Source: Membranihabitans marinus (GTDB lineage Bacteria; Bacteroidota; Bacteroidia; Chitinophagales; Saprospiraceae). Taken from it: DNA of 56,847 bases. Within the stretch, counting starts at the first letter, position 1; each line of letters starts with the position of its first letter. This document shows, in pieces, positions 1-9,030 of this stretch. A program made the position numbers and the translations under genes. The stretch is taken from positions 1-56,847 of the forward strand of contig NZ_JAJQYA010000034.1 in NCBI RefSeq assembly GCF_021729155.1. Direction: 5' to 3'. Below the pieces are notes generated by a model, which was given only the letters and a program-made list of their open reading frames with translations, searched no databases and was not told the origin of the DNA.

Positions 1-343
1 CCACCCGAGGGAATAATCCCTCGGTTCCCTTATCAAATGCCTTTAGTAGGCATTTGGCTCTTTGAGCTGCATTCGGTAACCCACGGTTTTAACATATCAT
101 CCTTTCAGGGACTGAATGCAGTTGCACGAAGTGCAACCCAATTGATTAAATATCAATTGGATGAAGGAGCCAAGGTCACTGTGCCGAGGCGTGACAGCAA
201 CATAATTCGATAGTGTTATCTACCATGCCGAGACGTGATATTGTTAATTTATTTTGAAGACGTAGAGACGCAATGCCTTGCGTCTCAAATAAGTGGTGTT
301 AGGAGACGCAAGGCATTGCGTCTCTACGTCGAGGCGTGATTGC
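1..343 (+). repeat. 343-bp direct repeat, copy 1
   Basis: Identical by eye over its full length to 21128-21470, in the same orientation. The copies diverge right after GAGGCGTGATTGC. The left limit is only the window edge: matching sequence continues leftwards in copy 2. The repeat spans several hairpin families, so the duplicated unit is a block of island rather than one element. Confidence 0.9.
259..330. repeat. Inverted pair of GAGACGCAA hairpins
   Basis: 259-286 and 302-330 are near-perfect reverse complements. Each is itself a hairpin (GAGACGCAA, four-base loop, TTGCGTCTC), giving a ~70-bp cruciform-capable structure. The same pair is at 21386-21457, and single copies lie near 12236-12262 and 32980-33005. 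Palindromes of this GAGACGCAA type are, as general knowledge, common in intergenic DNA of several phyla. Confidence 0.85.
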
Positions 344-540
344 CCTATAAATCGTCAGGTTATCAGCACCAGTTCTTCGGCTAGGCATTAATAGAAATTC
401 AAGACAATCGTTCATGTAATACGATGAGATTGCCCCATAAATCCTATGAGAAATACGATTATTCCGAGGCATCATTGCCCCATAAATCTATGTAAAATTC
501 CTTTGAACTCGGTATGACTGCAACGTAATTCGATAGCCAA

Positions 541-705
541 ATTCCCCTCCAATGGAGGGGTGTCAGTTTACTGACGGGGTGGTTTACTGACGGGGTGGTT
601 TGGAATTTCTGCAGGCAATAATAAAATTTATTTTTTTTCAATCGAAATACTCCGTCTGACAAGTAAGACTCCCTTCCTTAGGTGGGGAATTTCGCTGCCG
701 ATACT
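541..705. repeat. Paired-hairpin (BIME-like) element, copy 1
   Basis: The left arm has a CCCCTCC-AAT-GGAGGGG hairpin, then TGTCAGTTTACTGACGGGG and GTGGTTT. A T-rich spacer of about 50 bp follows, then a degenerate inverted right arm (TCCGTCTGACAAG, then a GGGGAATTTCG end). The left arm has an internal tandem duplication of an ~18-bp segment (TACTGACGGGGTGGTT). The better-preserved copy is at 36671-36815. Confidence 0.8.
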
Positions 706-718
706 ATAGGCTACAAAC

Positions 719-750
719 AAAAAAAAGAAAGCCGGACAAGTCCGGCTTTC
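719..750 (-). terminator. Rho-independent terminator of the porin gene
   Basis: Perfect 11-bp stem (GAAAGCCGGAC at 727-737 against 740-750) with a two-base loop. On the minus strand it is followed by a T-run (the A-run at 719-726). It lies 86 bp past the stop of the minus-strand porin gene. Confidence 0.92.
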
Positions 751-836
751 CAAGGGCATTATTCAATTGACTACAAATTAATGAATAATAATTCCTGTTT
801 GCCCTATTTTAATATGAAGCGATGAGTGTTTTGTAA

Positions 837-1874
837 TTAAAATGCGTATACAGCTGCGATTAAGAACTGTGCTGCACTTTTACTTGTTTCAGTAGTCGAT
901 TTCATGAAAATAGTTTGATCGGAAAAATCATGTCTAAACTCTGGAATTATTGTTAATGGACCAGCTTTGATGTTTCCTGTCAATGTAAGTGCGGTTACAG
1001 ATTCTCCTTCGAAATCTATCCCTTCCGAAGTATAATCTTTGTTCGAGAATGCTTCAGCTCTTATACCTAAATCCAACCAGTCTGTAGTGGCCAATTGAGC
1101 GTATAGTGCAACACCAGAAAATCCAGCGTCTCCATCAGCTACAGTATAGTCTGCCGCATTTAAACCCAAGAAAAATTTCTCAGTGACTTGGAAAGTCGTA
1201 GTAAGATCGATTTCCGTTCCACTGTACTTTCCTGAAACAAAATTGACATATGCATCCCAGTTTTCAACAGGAGAAATACGCAATTGTGCTCCAAAGTCAT
1301 TTAATCCATTTAAATCTTGGTATTCATTCCAGTCGTTAAACAAACCAACCATTAAACCGAATTTGTCGTTGATTTCATAGTTCAACTTAATCCCCGCATT
1401 TTGAAAAGGACCTGCAGAAAATAAGTATGATGTGGAGTAATTGAAATTGTCAGCAGGGCTGATAACTTCATATCCAACAAATGTACCCATGAATCCACCA
1501 GTCAAACTTACTTTTTCACTTAATTCGTATGAAACATATAAGTTTTGAAGGTGAAAACTGTTTCCGTCACTTCCATTGAGAATAGAACTGGCTTGTCCCC
1601 GTGGACCAAATGCCATGTCAGCTACAAAGGAAGCTTTTCCAGCCGTCTTTTCAAGTATTAGGTTAGCCATTCCGACTGATATCGAATTGTTCTGACCTGC
1701 GAAACTAGTAGCTATATTTCCATAACCATCTTCAGTTTGAAAGCCACTAAAATCGTATTTATAGTATAAATCCACTGATCCAGACATTTCAAAGGGGAGA
1801 GAACTCGCCTCGTCTTGTGCATAAGAATATGTGAATAAAATAGCAAATAATAGAGTTAGATTTAAAGTTTTCAT
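837..1874 (-). CDS. Outer-membrane beta-barrel porin (BBP2/OmpL-like)
   Basis: 345 aa. The Sec signal peptide (residues 1-19) ends in a typical SYAQ cleavage site. The remainder consists of alternating amphipathic strands rich in Tyr, Phe and Gly (for example VSYELSEKVSLTGGFMG and KFGLMVGLFNDW) and ends in an aromatic residue (AAVYAF), as expected of an outer-membrane barrel. The overall pattern resembles the BBP2/OmpL-like putative porins of Bacteroidota, which presumably pass small solutes; the substrate cannot be read. It is a single-gene unit with a strong terminator downstream and 518 bp of free sequence upstream. The ATG start directly precedes the signal peptide. Confidence 0.75.
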   Translation of the reverse strand: MKTLNLTLLFAILFTYSYAQDEASSLPFEMSGSVDLYYKYDFSGFQTEDGYGNIATSFAGQNNSISVGMANLILEKTAGKASFVADMAFGPRGQASSILNGSDGNSFHLQNLYVSYELSEKVSLTGGFMGTFVGYEVISPADNFNYSTSYLFSAGPFQNAGIKLNYEINDKFGLMVGLFNDWNEYQDLNGLNDFGAQLRISPVENWDAYVNFVSGKYSGTEIDLTTTFQVTEKFFLGLNAADYTVADGDAGFSGVALYAQLATTDWLDLGIRAEAFSNKDYTSEGIDFEGESVTALTLTGNIKAGPLTIIPEFRHDFSDQTIFMKSTTETSKSAAQFLIAAVYAF

Positions 1875-2392
1875 ATTGTATCCATTTTTGATAAAAAATG
1901 TCAGCCCTGCTTATTGATCGAAATCATAAGGGATTAAGTTTTGTCTTAAATTTTGGGGAATTGCTTAAATAAATCGGTGTTTAGTATCCTAAGACAATTT
2001 ACAATAAGCACAGGATGACCGTTCCACTATGTAGTAATAGTAGGTTTTGTTTCATTAATTAAAAAATATCCAATTAGCCCTTTTGAATTAATTTATCGCC
2101 TTATCTTTATGTTTTAAGTAAGATTCAGCGGTTTTGGCTTGAACTGGAAGAGATAGTATTGCCAATAAGGCACTGTTGGGCTGGTAATAAATGTTTGCAT
2201 AAGTTATCATTTTTTATTCTTAAAAATATTTGTAGGCACGCTTCATATCGACCTACTTTTAATAAGCATAAGCTAATGTAAGACCATAATTATTTCTTAA
2301 AAACGACATTTTACGCAAACATGTGATAACAAAATGGTCTTTTATGTTGGCTAAATCATTGATTTATAATAATTTGAAATTAAAAATTTGTT
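1875..2392. other. Intergenic region between divergent genes
   Basis: 518 bp, AT-rich, between the minus-strand porin and the plus-strand 517-aa gene. It must hold both promoters, but I see no clean TAnnTTTG element, no strong hairpin and none of the island repeat families. Confidence 0.5.
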
Positions 2393-3946
2393 ATGCCCAT
2401 ATCCAATTCAGAACAGCTTTTTAGTTTAATTAAAAGCATGAATAAATCGGAGAAAAGGAGTTTTAAGCTTTTTGCTCAACGCTCCCATAACCAAGGTGTC
2501 AGTAAATTTATCCAGTTATATGACATTCTTGACTCTATCGATGAATTTGACGAGGAACTAGTTCTTAAGAAAATTAGAAAAATTAATAAATCCCAGCTTT
2601 CCAATTTAAAAAGGCATTTATATACCCAGATTTTATCCTCCTTGCGCTATATCTATATAGGTAAAGAATTGGATATCGAGATTCGCGAACAATTGGACTT
2701 TGCCAGAATCCTTTATGCCAAAGGTTTGTATATGCAAAGTCTTAAAATATTGGAAAGAGTAAAGGGAATTGCCTCAGAGTCTCATCAAAATATGCTTTAT
2801 TTTGAAATCTTAGAATTTGAAAAGAGGATTGAGGAAAAACATATTACCCGTAGTAGGGGAACCCAGGGCAAAATTGAGGATCTGATAGAACAATCAGAAC
2901 ACGTAAACAAAATGGTGACCTTGGAATCAAGTCTCACCAGCCTTAAACTCAATATTCACGGTCTGTATATCAAAGGTGGACATGTGAAAAATCAGGCCGA
3001 AGCCGACCGCGTTATGGAATATTACAATGCCCATAAACCAGAATTGAATTACGAGGAGTTAGGATTTTTTGAAAAAGTCTTCTTACATCAAATTAATGTA
3101 TGGCTCTATTATATTCTTTTAGATTTTGAAAAATGTTTACACCACGCCATTGAATGGGTGGCCATGTTTGAAGAGCAGGAGAATATGCAGTCGGTCAATC
3201 CCGATCTGTATATGAGGGGCATTCATTATAAATTGACGGCATTGTATCATTTGAATGATGTCAATGGCTATGAGGATACGGTCAAAGCTTTTGATCAATT
3301 TTATGAACGAGAAAAGGATGGCTTCAACAAGACTTCAGAAATAATTCATTTCCTCTATAGTTATTATGCCAAATTGGACTTTGCCAATCTCAATGGTCGA
3401 TTCGATTTAAGTGTGGCTCTGCGCAGAGAAATTGAGCCCAAATTGATAGAATACGAGCGCCATATCGACAACCATAGAGTATTACAGTTTTATTATAAAT
3501 TTGCTTGGACTTATTTCGCTCGTCAAGAGTACGGCCTGGCGATTAACTATCTAAATCAAATTTTGAGCCTCAGTGTTAAACACCTAAGAGAAGATATTCA
3601 GTGCTATAGCTGGTTGTTGTTTATTCTCTGCCATTTTGAACAGGAAAATTTCGCCCTTTTAACCCACTTAATTAAATCGGCTTCGAATTTCTTTGAAAAA
3701 ATGAAAGAGAAAAATAAGGTTCAAGAGGCTTTGATGAAATTTGTAAAAACCAGATTGCGCCCCAATCACTCAATGACTCGAAAGGCCTATAAGGAGTTGA
3801 TCCTCACTTTGGATGAATATGCCAAAGATCCCTATGAAGGCAAGGCTTTGTTGTATTTAGATGCGCGCATATGGGCAGAAAGTAAACTGACCAATACCTC
3901 CATTGAGTTGATTAAACGTCGTCAATCGGGTTCTACATTTATGTAA
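2393..3946 (+). CDS. Conserved Bacteroidota helical protein (TPR-like), function unknown
   Basis: 517 aa, no signal peptide or membrane segment, so cytoplasmic. Almost entirely alpha-helical and charged. It opens with NSEQLFSLIKSMNKSEKRSFKLFAQR and continues with helix pairs spaced like tetratricopeptide repeats (for example YYKFAWTYFARQEYGLAINYLNQIL near residues 364-388). I recognise the style of N-terminus from uncharacterised Bacteroidota proteins but know no function. A role as a protein-interaction scaffold is inference from the repeats alone. It stands alone, with long intergenic stretches on both sides. Confidence 0.7.
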   Translation: MPISNSEQLFSLIKSMNKSEKRSFKLFAQRSHNQGVSKFIQLYDILDSIDEFDEELVLKKIRKINKSQLSNLKRHLYTQILSSLRYIYIGKELDIEIREQLDFARILYAKGLYMQSLKILERVKGIASESHQNMLYFEILEFEKRIEEKHITRSRGTQGKIEDLIEQSEHVNKMVTLESSLTSLKLNIHGLYIKGGHVKNQAEADRVMEYYNAHKPELNYEELGFFEKVFLHQINVWLYYILLDFEKCLHHAIEWVAMFEEQENMQSVNPDLYMRGIHYKLTALYHLNDVNGYEDTVKAFDQFYEREKDGFNKTSEIIHFLYSYYAKLDFANLNGRFDLSVALRREIEPKLIEYERHIDNHRVLQFYYKFAWTYFARQEYGLAINYLNQILSLSVKHLREDIQCYSWLLFILCHFEQENFALLTHLIKSASNFFEKMKEKNKVQEALMKFVKTRLRPNHSMTRKAYKELILTLDEYAKDPYEGKALLYLDARIWAESKLTNTSIELIKRRQSGSTFM

Positions 3947-4413
3947 TATTACAGATGTCTGGAATTGTATTTTTGATTTAACATTGTAGTATTTTATAAG
4001 CTTAGGTATATATCTGCGCTCTCCATATAGGAGAAGAGTTTCTGTCTAGAAAACAATGTTTCAGTAGAATTGCTATCATTTACTTTCTAGATAAGATTAC
4101 ATTGTAGAGTGACTATGGAAATAGTCTTAAGAATATATTTTGCGGTATTCTAATATTGGGTTATAAACGGGATGTTGCTGAGATTAATAATCGTTAATTG
4201 GCCATTACAAGGACGGGATAAAATTTACCCTATGACGATAGAGTACTATATAGCCAAGGGGTAGAAACTAGTATAACAATAGGATTACTTAAATATTTAT
4301 GGATAAAATATGACGACACTAGTTACAAAATAGTGATGTACCTTATAGGCAAGACCATTGTTATGATCAGGGCTGAACATAACATTTCAATAAAATAAAA
4401 CGCAATTACTGAT
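3947..4413. other. Intergenic region between convergent genes
   Basis: 467 bp between the 517-aa gene and the end of prs. No ORF, no island repeat and no convincing terminator hairpin. An imperfect inverted motif (TTTCTGTCTAGAAA and TTTCTAGATAAG, 4038-4100) is the only structure noticed. Confidence 0.45.
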
Positions 4414-5349
4414 CTATAGATCCTCCAAAAACAAAGCTGCTATCGACTTGTGTTCATGGGTGTTGCGTATGGCTCTGGCAAAAAGTTGACCAGTTTCCAA
4501 AACCTTAATTTTTTCTGATTCTTGTTTTAGGGGAACGGTGTCTGTAACTATCATTTCCGAAAGAGCGCTGTTGGCTATATTGTCATAGGCTGTCCCGGAC
4601 AATACTGCATGCGTACATAAAGCCTTTACTTTATTAGCACCTTTTTTGATAAGGGCATCGGCTGCTTTACACAATGTGCCAGCGGTATCTGCTAAATCAT
4701 CGACTAAGATTACATCTTTGCCTTCGACATCACCAATGACTGTCATCCCAGCTATTTCGTTGGCTTTGATTCGGTATTTGTCACAGATAACCAATGGGGT
4801 ATTAAATACCTTGGCATATTTTCTGGCTCTTTTAACACCACCTACGTCTGGTGAGGCGAAGATGGTATTGGTCATATCAAATTGTTCTAAATAGGGCATG
4901 AAAACGGCTTCACTCCGCAAGTGATCCACTGGTATGTCAAAAAATCCTTGAATTTGATCGGCGTGAAAATCCATAGTCATTACTCTATCCGCTCCAGCAG
5001 CTTGCAATAAATTGGCTATCAACTTGGCTGAAATCGGTACTCTAGGTTTGTCTTTTCTGTCCTGACGGGCATATCCAAAATAGGGAACCACTGCCGTGAT
5101 GTAACCAGCCGAAGCTCTTTTTGCAGCGTCGATCATTAACAACAATTCCAAAATATTGGACGGTGGTGAAAAAGTCGATTGTATAAAAAACACATAGGCG
5201 CCCCGCACAGACTCCTGAATAATCGGGTGCATTTCACCATCGCTAAACTTTTGAAGATCTAATCTAGATAGATTTTGACCGTAAAAATCAGCAATCTTTT
5301 TTGCTAGATACTTTGAATTTTGACCTGAAAATAATTTGACGTCAACCAT
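4414..5349 (-). CDS. prs: Ribose-phosphate pyrophosphokinase (PRPP synthetase)
   Basis: 311 aa, the usual family length. It makes PRPP from ribose-5-phosphate and ATP for nucleotide, His, Trp and NAD synthesis in the cytoplasm. Visible motifs: FSDGEM (35-40), the flexible-loop/ATP region FGYARQDRKDKPRVPIS (91-107), DFHADQIQGFF (127-137), and the PRPP-binding loop VILVDDLADTAGTL (213-226). That loop carries Leu-Ala where many homologues have Met-Ile. The ATG at 5349 begins directly before VDVKLFSG. It is a single gene with a good -7 promoter element 25 bp upstream. Confidence 0.96.
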   Translation of the reverse strand: MVDVKLFSGQNSKYLAKKIADFYGQNLSRLDLQKFSDGEMHPIIQESVRGAYVFFIQSTFSPPSNILELLLMIDAAKRASAGYITAVVPYFGYARQDRKDKPRVPISAKLIANLLQAAGADRVMTMDFHADQIQGFFDIPVDHLRSEAVFMPYLEQFDMTNTIFASPDVGGVKRARKYAKVFNTPLVICDKYRIKANEIAGMTVIGDVEGKDVILVDDLADTAGTLCKAADALIKKGANKVKALCTHAVLSGTAYDNIANSALSEMIVTDTVPLKQESEKIKVLETGQLFARAIRNTHEHKSIAALFLEDL

Positions 5350-5373
5350 GGAGTTTCAATTTGTATTAGGCTA

Positions 5374-5381
5374 CAAAAGTA
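5374..5381 (-). promoter_or_regulatory. Bacteroidota -7 promoter element of prs
   Basis: Minus-strand TACTTTTG fits the sigma-ABfr -7 consensus TAnnTTTG and sits 25 bp before the prs ATG. No clear -33 TTTG is visible, so this is a half-matched promoter. Confidence 0.6.
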
Positions 5382-5470
5382 AGTTTTCCTTCCGATTAAT
5401 CATAAAGTAATTGGGAGCACTTGAAATATTTATCAGTAAAAAAGAAGAGAATAGGGTTGAATTCGACAAT

Positions 5471-5986
5471 TTACTCTGAAAACCAACTGGCATAAAGAAC
5501 GTAATTGTTGGCAATCCGCTGTATTTCACCTGTTTTCAACTCCTCGGGCAATGCTTTAATCTTGCGGGCCGGCACACCGGCATATATGTGACCGGATTCA
5601 CAACGCGTATGGGCAGGAACTACTGCCCCAGCTGCTATTATCGTATATTCTTCCACGATGGCGTGGTCCATAATAATCGATCCCATGCCCACAAGTACAT
5701 TGGAGTGGATTTCACAGCCGTGTACAATGGCATTGTGTCCTATAGAGACATTGTCGGCAATGATGGTTTGGGATTTGTTGTATGTACAGTGGATTACTGC
5801 ACCGTCCTGGATATTGACTTTGTTGCCAATGCGAATGCTGTTGACATCACCTCGCACAACGGCTTGATACCATATGCTGCATTGATCACCCATAATGATA
5901 TCTCCGATTAATGTGGCATTTTCTGCTATAAAACAGTCTTTCCCCCATTGAGGTGTGTGACCGCGTAAAGATTTAATGAGAGCCAT
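5471..5986 (-). CDS. Gamma-carbonic-anhydrase-like hexapeptide-repeat protein
   Basis: 171 aa left-handed beta-helix protein of the YrdA/CamH type. Imperfect hexapeptide repeats run through residues ~20-135. The three metal-binding His of gamma-class carbonic anhydrases are in place (His66 in GAVIHC, His84 in SIGHN, His89 in IVHGC), as are the RGD (45-47) and NIQDG (58-62) signatures. Many homologues bind metal but have no shown anhydrase activity, so the reaction is uncertain. The first 14 bp of the gene overlap the end of the upstream TraB/GumN gene, which implies co-transcription and translational coupling. Confidence 0.88.
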   Translation of the reverse strand: MALIKSLRGHTPQWGKDCFIAENATLIGDIIMGDQCSIWYQAVVRGDVNSIRIGNKVNIQDGAVIHCTYNKSQTIIADNVSIGHNAIVHGCEIHSNVLVGMGSIIMDHAIVEEYTIIAAGAVVPAHTRCESGHIYAGVPARKIKALPEELKTGEIQRIANNYVLYASWFSE

Positions 5987-6920
5987 GGTTGTTTGTGATT
6001 ACGGGTTTGAGAATATAGCCTTCATTGCGCATCAATTGAATGACCCCTGCCGGACCTGCTAGATGGCCGGCACCAACGGCAATAAAGGTTGGTTGATCGG
6101 CAATGAGGCTCTTGATTTTGGAAATCCAATCACGATTTCGATTGTCGATCAACAATTCGTTGTACTCCATCATAGTACTATCGGTACTCGACGAAATCTC
6201 GTATATGGCATTTAGATCTTGTCGGTGATAGGCTTGAAACAATGTATTTAAATCTTCGTCGACCTCTCCATCCAACTCTATTTTATCCTTAATGGCATTG
6301 ACCAACATGTCGGCTTGGGTCTTGTAGGGAATACTGTCGAAAATGCTGATTTGATAATCAATAGTCTCTAGTCCTACCACTGGTATATTCGATTTTTTAC
6401 TTTTATCTAGTAATTCCAATTCATAGGACTTCATATTGCCTGAATCCATATTGTTGAAGTCGGCCATGGTTAAGATGTATAGAAAAAACGGCTTAAGACG
6501 TTCAAACAATATTAGTGGGAGACCCATTTTATTAAAAAAATCAGAAACGGTTCGATAATCTTCTGAAGATAATATATCGGAAATCGAAAGATCGTCCTTC
6601 ATTATAAATTTGTCCAATAGTCCCAACATATTGCCACCTTGCATTTCTTTGAGGTCGATTTCTAGCGCCAATTGACTACATGACGCAAATTTGTCCTCAA
6701 AGATGTCTGGCCACAGGTAATATTCATTGGGGACATAGTGTATGGTGCCCAGTAAATACGATGTCTCCTGCAGATTGGGATGATTTATTTCCCAGAGAAC
6801 TGCATCTTCCAATACCGGTGCAGCATTTTTTTGAACGATGTCTTTTTTGAGCCCACACGACATTACCAATGCCAATGTCATGGCCAATAGAAAAGTCCAT
6901 ATATAGGATTTCCTAATCAT
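5973..6920 (-). CDS. TraB/GumN family lipoprotein
   Basis: 315 aa. A lipoprotein signal ends at Cys22 (ALVMSC), so the protein is probably anchored in the outer membrane facing the periplasm. TraB/GumN motifs: an N-terminal GTIH (58-61, in SYLLGTIHYVP) and a C-terminal AVGAGHLAGPAGVIQLM near 280-296, the paired Gly-His motifs of this family (related to the Tiki/EreA superfamily of putative metalloproteases). The substrate is unknown. It overlaps the TetR gene upstream by 8 bp and the hexapeptide gene downstream by 14 bp, forming a compact three-gene unit. Confidence 0.85.
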   Translation of the reverse strand: MIRKSYIWTFLLAMTLALVMSCGLKKDIVQKNAAPVLEDAVLWEINHPNLQETSYLLGTIHYVPNEYYLWPDIFEDKFASCSQLALEIDLKEMQGGNMLGLLDKFIMKDDLSISDILSSEDYRTVSDFFNKMGLPLILFERLKPFFLYILTMADFNNMDSGNMKSYELELLDKSKKSNIPVVGLETIDYQISIFDSIPYKTQADMLVNAIKDKIELDGEVDEDLNTLFQAYHRQDLNAIYEISSSTDSTMMEYNELLIDNRNRDWISKIKSLIADQPTFIAVGAGHLAGPAGVIQLMRNEGYILKPVITNNHGSH

Positions 6921-7575
6921 TGAGGAAGGTATTCTTGATGATGTGAATCACATAGTTTTTCCATTCCTCTAGATCCAATTTATACATAGTCATTCGATTG
7001 TTGAGTTTGGCAGCCGATCGCAATTGACTAAATCCGATAATTAAACTCCACATCGACATATACAATAAACTCGGGGAGTTTTTATTTTTTATTGAGCCAT
7101 CCTGTTGACCTCTAATGATTTCTTCCTGAAATATAGTAATGGGAATATTGTGAATGTCTTTTATTTTTCTAAAATAAATACTGGTCTTCATGGTCTCAGT
7201 AAGTTGATTGGTTTGTTGGCTGGTAGAGCGAACCAATCGAGTATAGTTGAGCAATAGCTCCAAATAAAAAGGATTTTCATTTAAGAAACCAACATAGGCC
7301 TCTACCAATTCAACCACGGATTCAAATCCAGAATTACTTTGTTTTTTGTAAAATATGCTGTAGAACAAATCATTCATCTTCAACATACATCGGTATGTCA
7401 AAGCCATATAAAGATTTTCTTTGCTATTAAAATAAAAATATACCAAACCTTTGCTCACACTGATATCTACGGCAATATCATCCATTTTGGTGTTTTCATA
7501 TCCGCGCGCTGAAAATAATTTTTCAGCCGATTTTAGAATCTGCAATTCTTTCTCTTCTCTTTTCGTTAGTGTCAT
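6913..7575 (-). CDS. TetR/AcrR family transcriptional regulator
   Basis: 220 aa. The N-terminal TetR helix-turn-helix is clear: ILKSAEKLFSARGYENTKMDDIA, then VSKGLVYFYFNSKENLYMAL (residues ~13-60). The helical ligand domain has no recognisable specificity. It is first in a tightly packed run with the TraB/GumN and hexapeptide genes, so it may control that unit. I see no obvious operator palindrome in the 19-bp gap to lpxB upstream, so the regulated promoter may lie further away. Confidence 0.9.
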   Translation of the reverse strand: MTLTKREEKELQILKSAEKLFSARGYENTKMDDIAVDISVSKGLVYFYFNSKENLYMALTYRCMLKMNDLFYSIFYKKQSNSGFESVVELVEAYVGFLNENPFYLELLLNYTRLVRSTSQQTNQLTETMKTSIYFRKIKDIHNIPITIFQEEIIRGQQDGSIKNKNSPSLLYMSMWSLIIGFSQLRSAAKLNNRMTMYKLDLEEWKNYVIHIIKNTFLND

Positions 7576-7594
7576 TCCTGTCTAAAACTTCTAT

Positions 7595-8725
7595 TTATTT
7601 AATTTTTTCGAAATTCCTATTCAAATCTTGTACGATGACTTCTACGGTTTTTTTCGCAGCACCACCAACACCTAGTTTTACTTCAAGTATTTTGTATTCC
7701 TCCTGTAATGTATTAAGAATCTCTAAGTCTTCCAATTTTTTTAATTCTTCGTACAGTCGGTTTACTGTGCATTCTGCTTGAATCAACTCTTTTACGATCT
7801 CCTTATCCATAATCAAGTTGGCCAGTCCAATATATTTAATATTAATCAGTCTTTTCGCAATCTCATAAGATATTTGGCTGCCTTTATAACATATCACTTC
7901 TGGTACCTTAAACAAAGCAGTTTCTAAGGTCGCTGTTCCCGAGGTTACACAGGCTAGTGTAGCACTGGATAATAAGTCGTAAGTTTTGCCATGATAAATG
8001 ATTGCTTCCACATTGTAAGATGATATTAAGTCTTCATATAAACCAGAGGGGAGGTGGCTTGCTTTGGCAATATATATATCGTAATCCTTCATCATCTGTG
8101 CGGCCTGCAGTTGAATTGGCAAGATTTTTTCAACTTCCTGGCGACGGCTTCCCGGTAGTAAAGCTATTATTTTTTTATCAGACTCTATGTTAATTTTTGT
8201 ATTGTCTTCCTTTCTATATTGGTCGATGATGTCTACCAAAGGGTGGCCAACATAGTTGACTTGGTAGTCGTATTTTGCAAAAAAGGCCTTTTCAAAAGGA
8301 AGGATGCAAAACAATTGATCGATATGTTTTTTGAGGGCCAATGCGCGTTTGGGTTTCCAAGCCCAGGCTTGGGGAGCGATATAGTAATAGTTTTTGAAAC
8401 CCTTGGCATGAGACCATTTGGCCATCCTCATATTGAAGCCCGGAAAATCGATATAAATGATAGCATGGGGTTGGATTTCTTGTATTTTCGCTTTGGCCAG
8501 TTTAAAATTTCTTCTGATAATGCCTAGATTGGCAATCACTTCAGAAAAGCCCATAAAACTGAGTTGATCTATGGATTGATGAATTTCCAGACCAGCTTTT
8601 TGCATTTTCTCCCCTCCAAATCCATAAAATTCCGCATCGGGAAAACTCACTTTTAAAGCGTCGATTAGGTGGGCTCCATGCAGGTCTCCCGATGGCTCCC
8701 CAGCTATTAAATAAAATTTTTTCAT
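7595..8725 (-). CDS. lpxB: Lipid-A-disaccharide synthase
   Basis: 376 aa, GT19 family. It joins UDP-diacylglucosamine and lipid X to form the lipid A disaccharide at the inner face of the cytoplasmic membrane. Motifs: AGEPSGDLHGAHL (8-20), FGFGGEKMQKAG, IIYIDFPGFNMRMAKWSH, YYIAPQAWAWKPKRA, ALLPGSRRQEVEKI and VTSGTATLETALF. The C-terminus ends in a Lys-rich tail. The ATG at 8725 shares one base with the stop of the upstream small membrane protein gene, so surE, that gene and lpxB form one operon. Confidence 0.97.
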   Translation of the reverse strand: MKKFYLIAGEPSGDLHGAHLIDALKVSFPDAEFYGFGGEKMQKAGLEIHQSIDQLSFMGFSEVIANLGIIRRNFKLAKAKIQEIQPHAIIYIDFPGFNMRMAKWSHAKGFKNYYYIAPQAWAWKPKRALALKKHIDQLFCILPFEKAFFAKYDYQVNYVGHPLVDIIDQYRKEDNTKINIESDKKIIALLPGSRRQEVEKILPIQLQAAQMMKDYDIYIAKASHLPSGLYEDLISSYNVEAIIYHGKTYDLLSSATLACVTSGTATLETALFKVPEVICYKGSQISYEIAKRLINIKYIGLANLIMDKEIVKELIQAECTVNRLYEELKKLEDLEILNTLQEEYKILEVKLGVGGAAKKTVEVIVQDLNRNFEKIK

Positions 8726-9030
8726 TAAATAATTTCACTTGAAAAATAAATCAACCAAATTATGATAAATACAAAGGTAGGAATGGTTATTCCTCTCATA
8801 GCGTTGATGGCGTAGCGTTTTCTACAATATTGCATTAAGATTGCATTGCTGGCCAAGCTCACCAAACTAAAGGTACGAATTCGAAACCCAAAACCGAAGC
8901 CATTGTTTGACAGATCTTCACTATGTATAAAGGTGTCAAATAAAAAATAAAATAGGGCAAAAATAAAAATCGGTGTAATCGTTCCGATTAAAATACCAAA
9001 ATAAAAAGTGTCATATTTTCTATTGAACAT
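8725..9030 (-). CDS. Small membrane protein between surE and lpxB
   Basis: 101 aa with three predicted hydrophobic segments (about 12-32, 51-64 and 78-97), so an inner-membrane protein. It overlaps the 3' end of surE by 11 bp and touches lpxB by one base, which makes translation with both very likely. I recognise no domain. The position beside lpxB could suggest a role in envelope lipid handling, but that is context only. Confidence 0.75.
   Translation of the reverse strand: MFNRKYDTFYFGILIGTITPIFIFALFYFLFDTFIHSEDLSNNGFGFGFRIRTFSLVSLASNAILMQYCRKRYAINAMRGITIPTFVFIIIWLIYFSSEII

Larger units (their letters stand above)
1..719. repeat. Repeat island 1 (mosaic of palindromic elements)
   Basis: No credible gene. 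Reading rightwards: an inverted-orientation three-hairpin element (about 4-100); a second partial one with hairpins near 119-160; an inverted pair of GAGACGCAA/TTGCGTCTC hairpins (259-286 and 302-330); copies of the GAGGCGTGATTGCNCC unit (331-500); and a paired-hairpin element with AATTCCCCTCC/GGAGGGG arms (about 541-705). Positions 1-343 are repeated without a difference I can see at 21128-21470. A short minus-strand ORF inside (459-662) is made wholly of repeat sequence. Confidence 0.85.
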
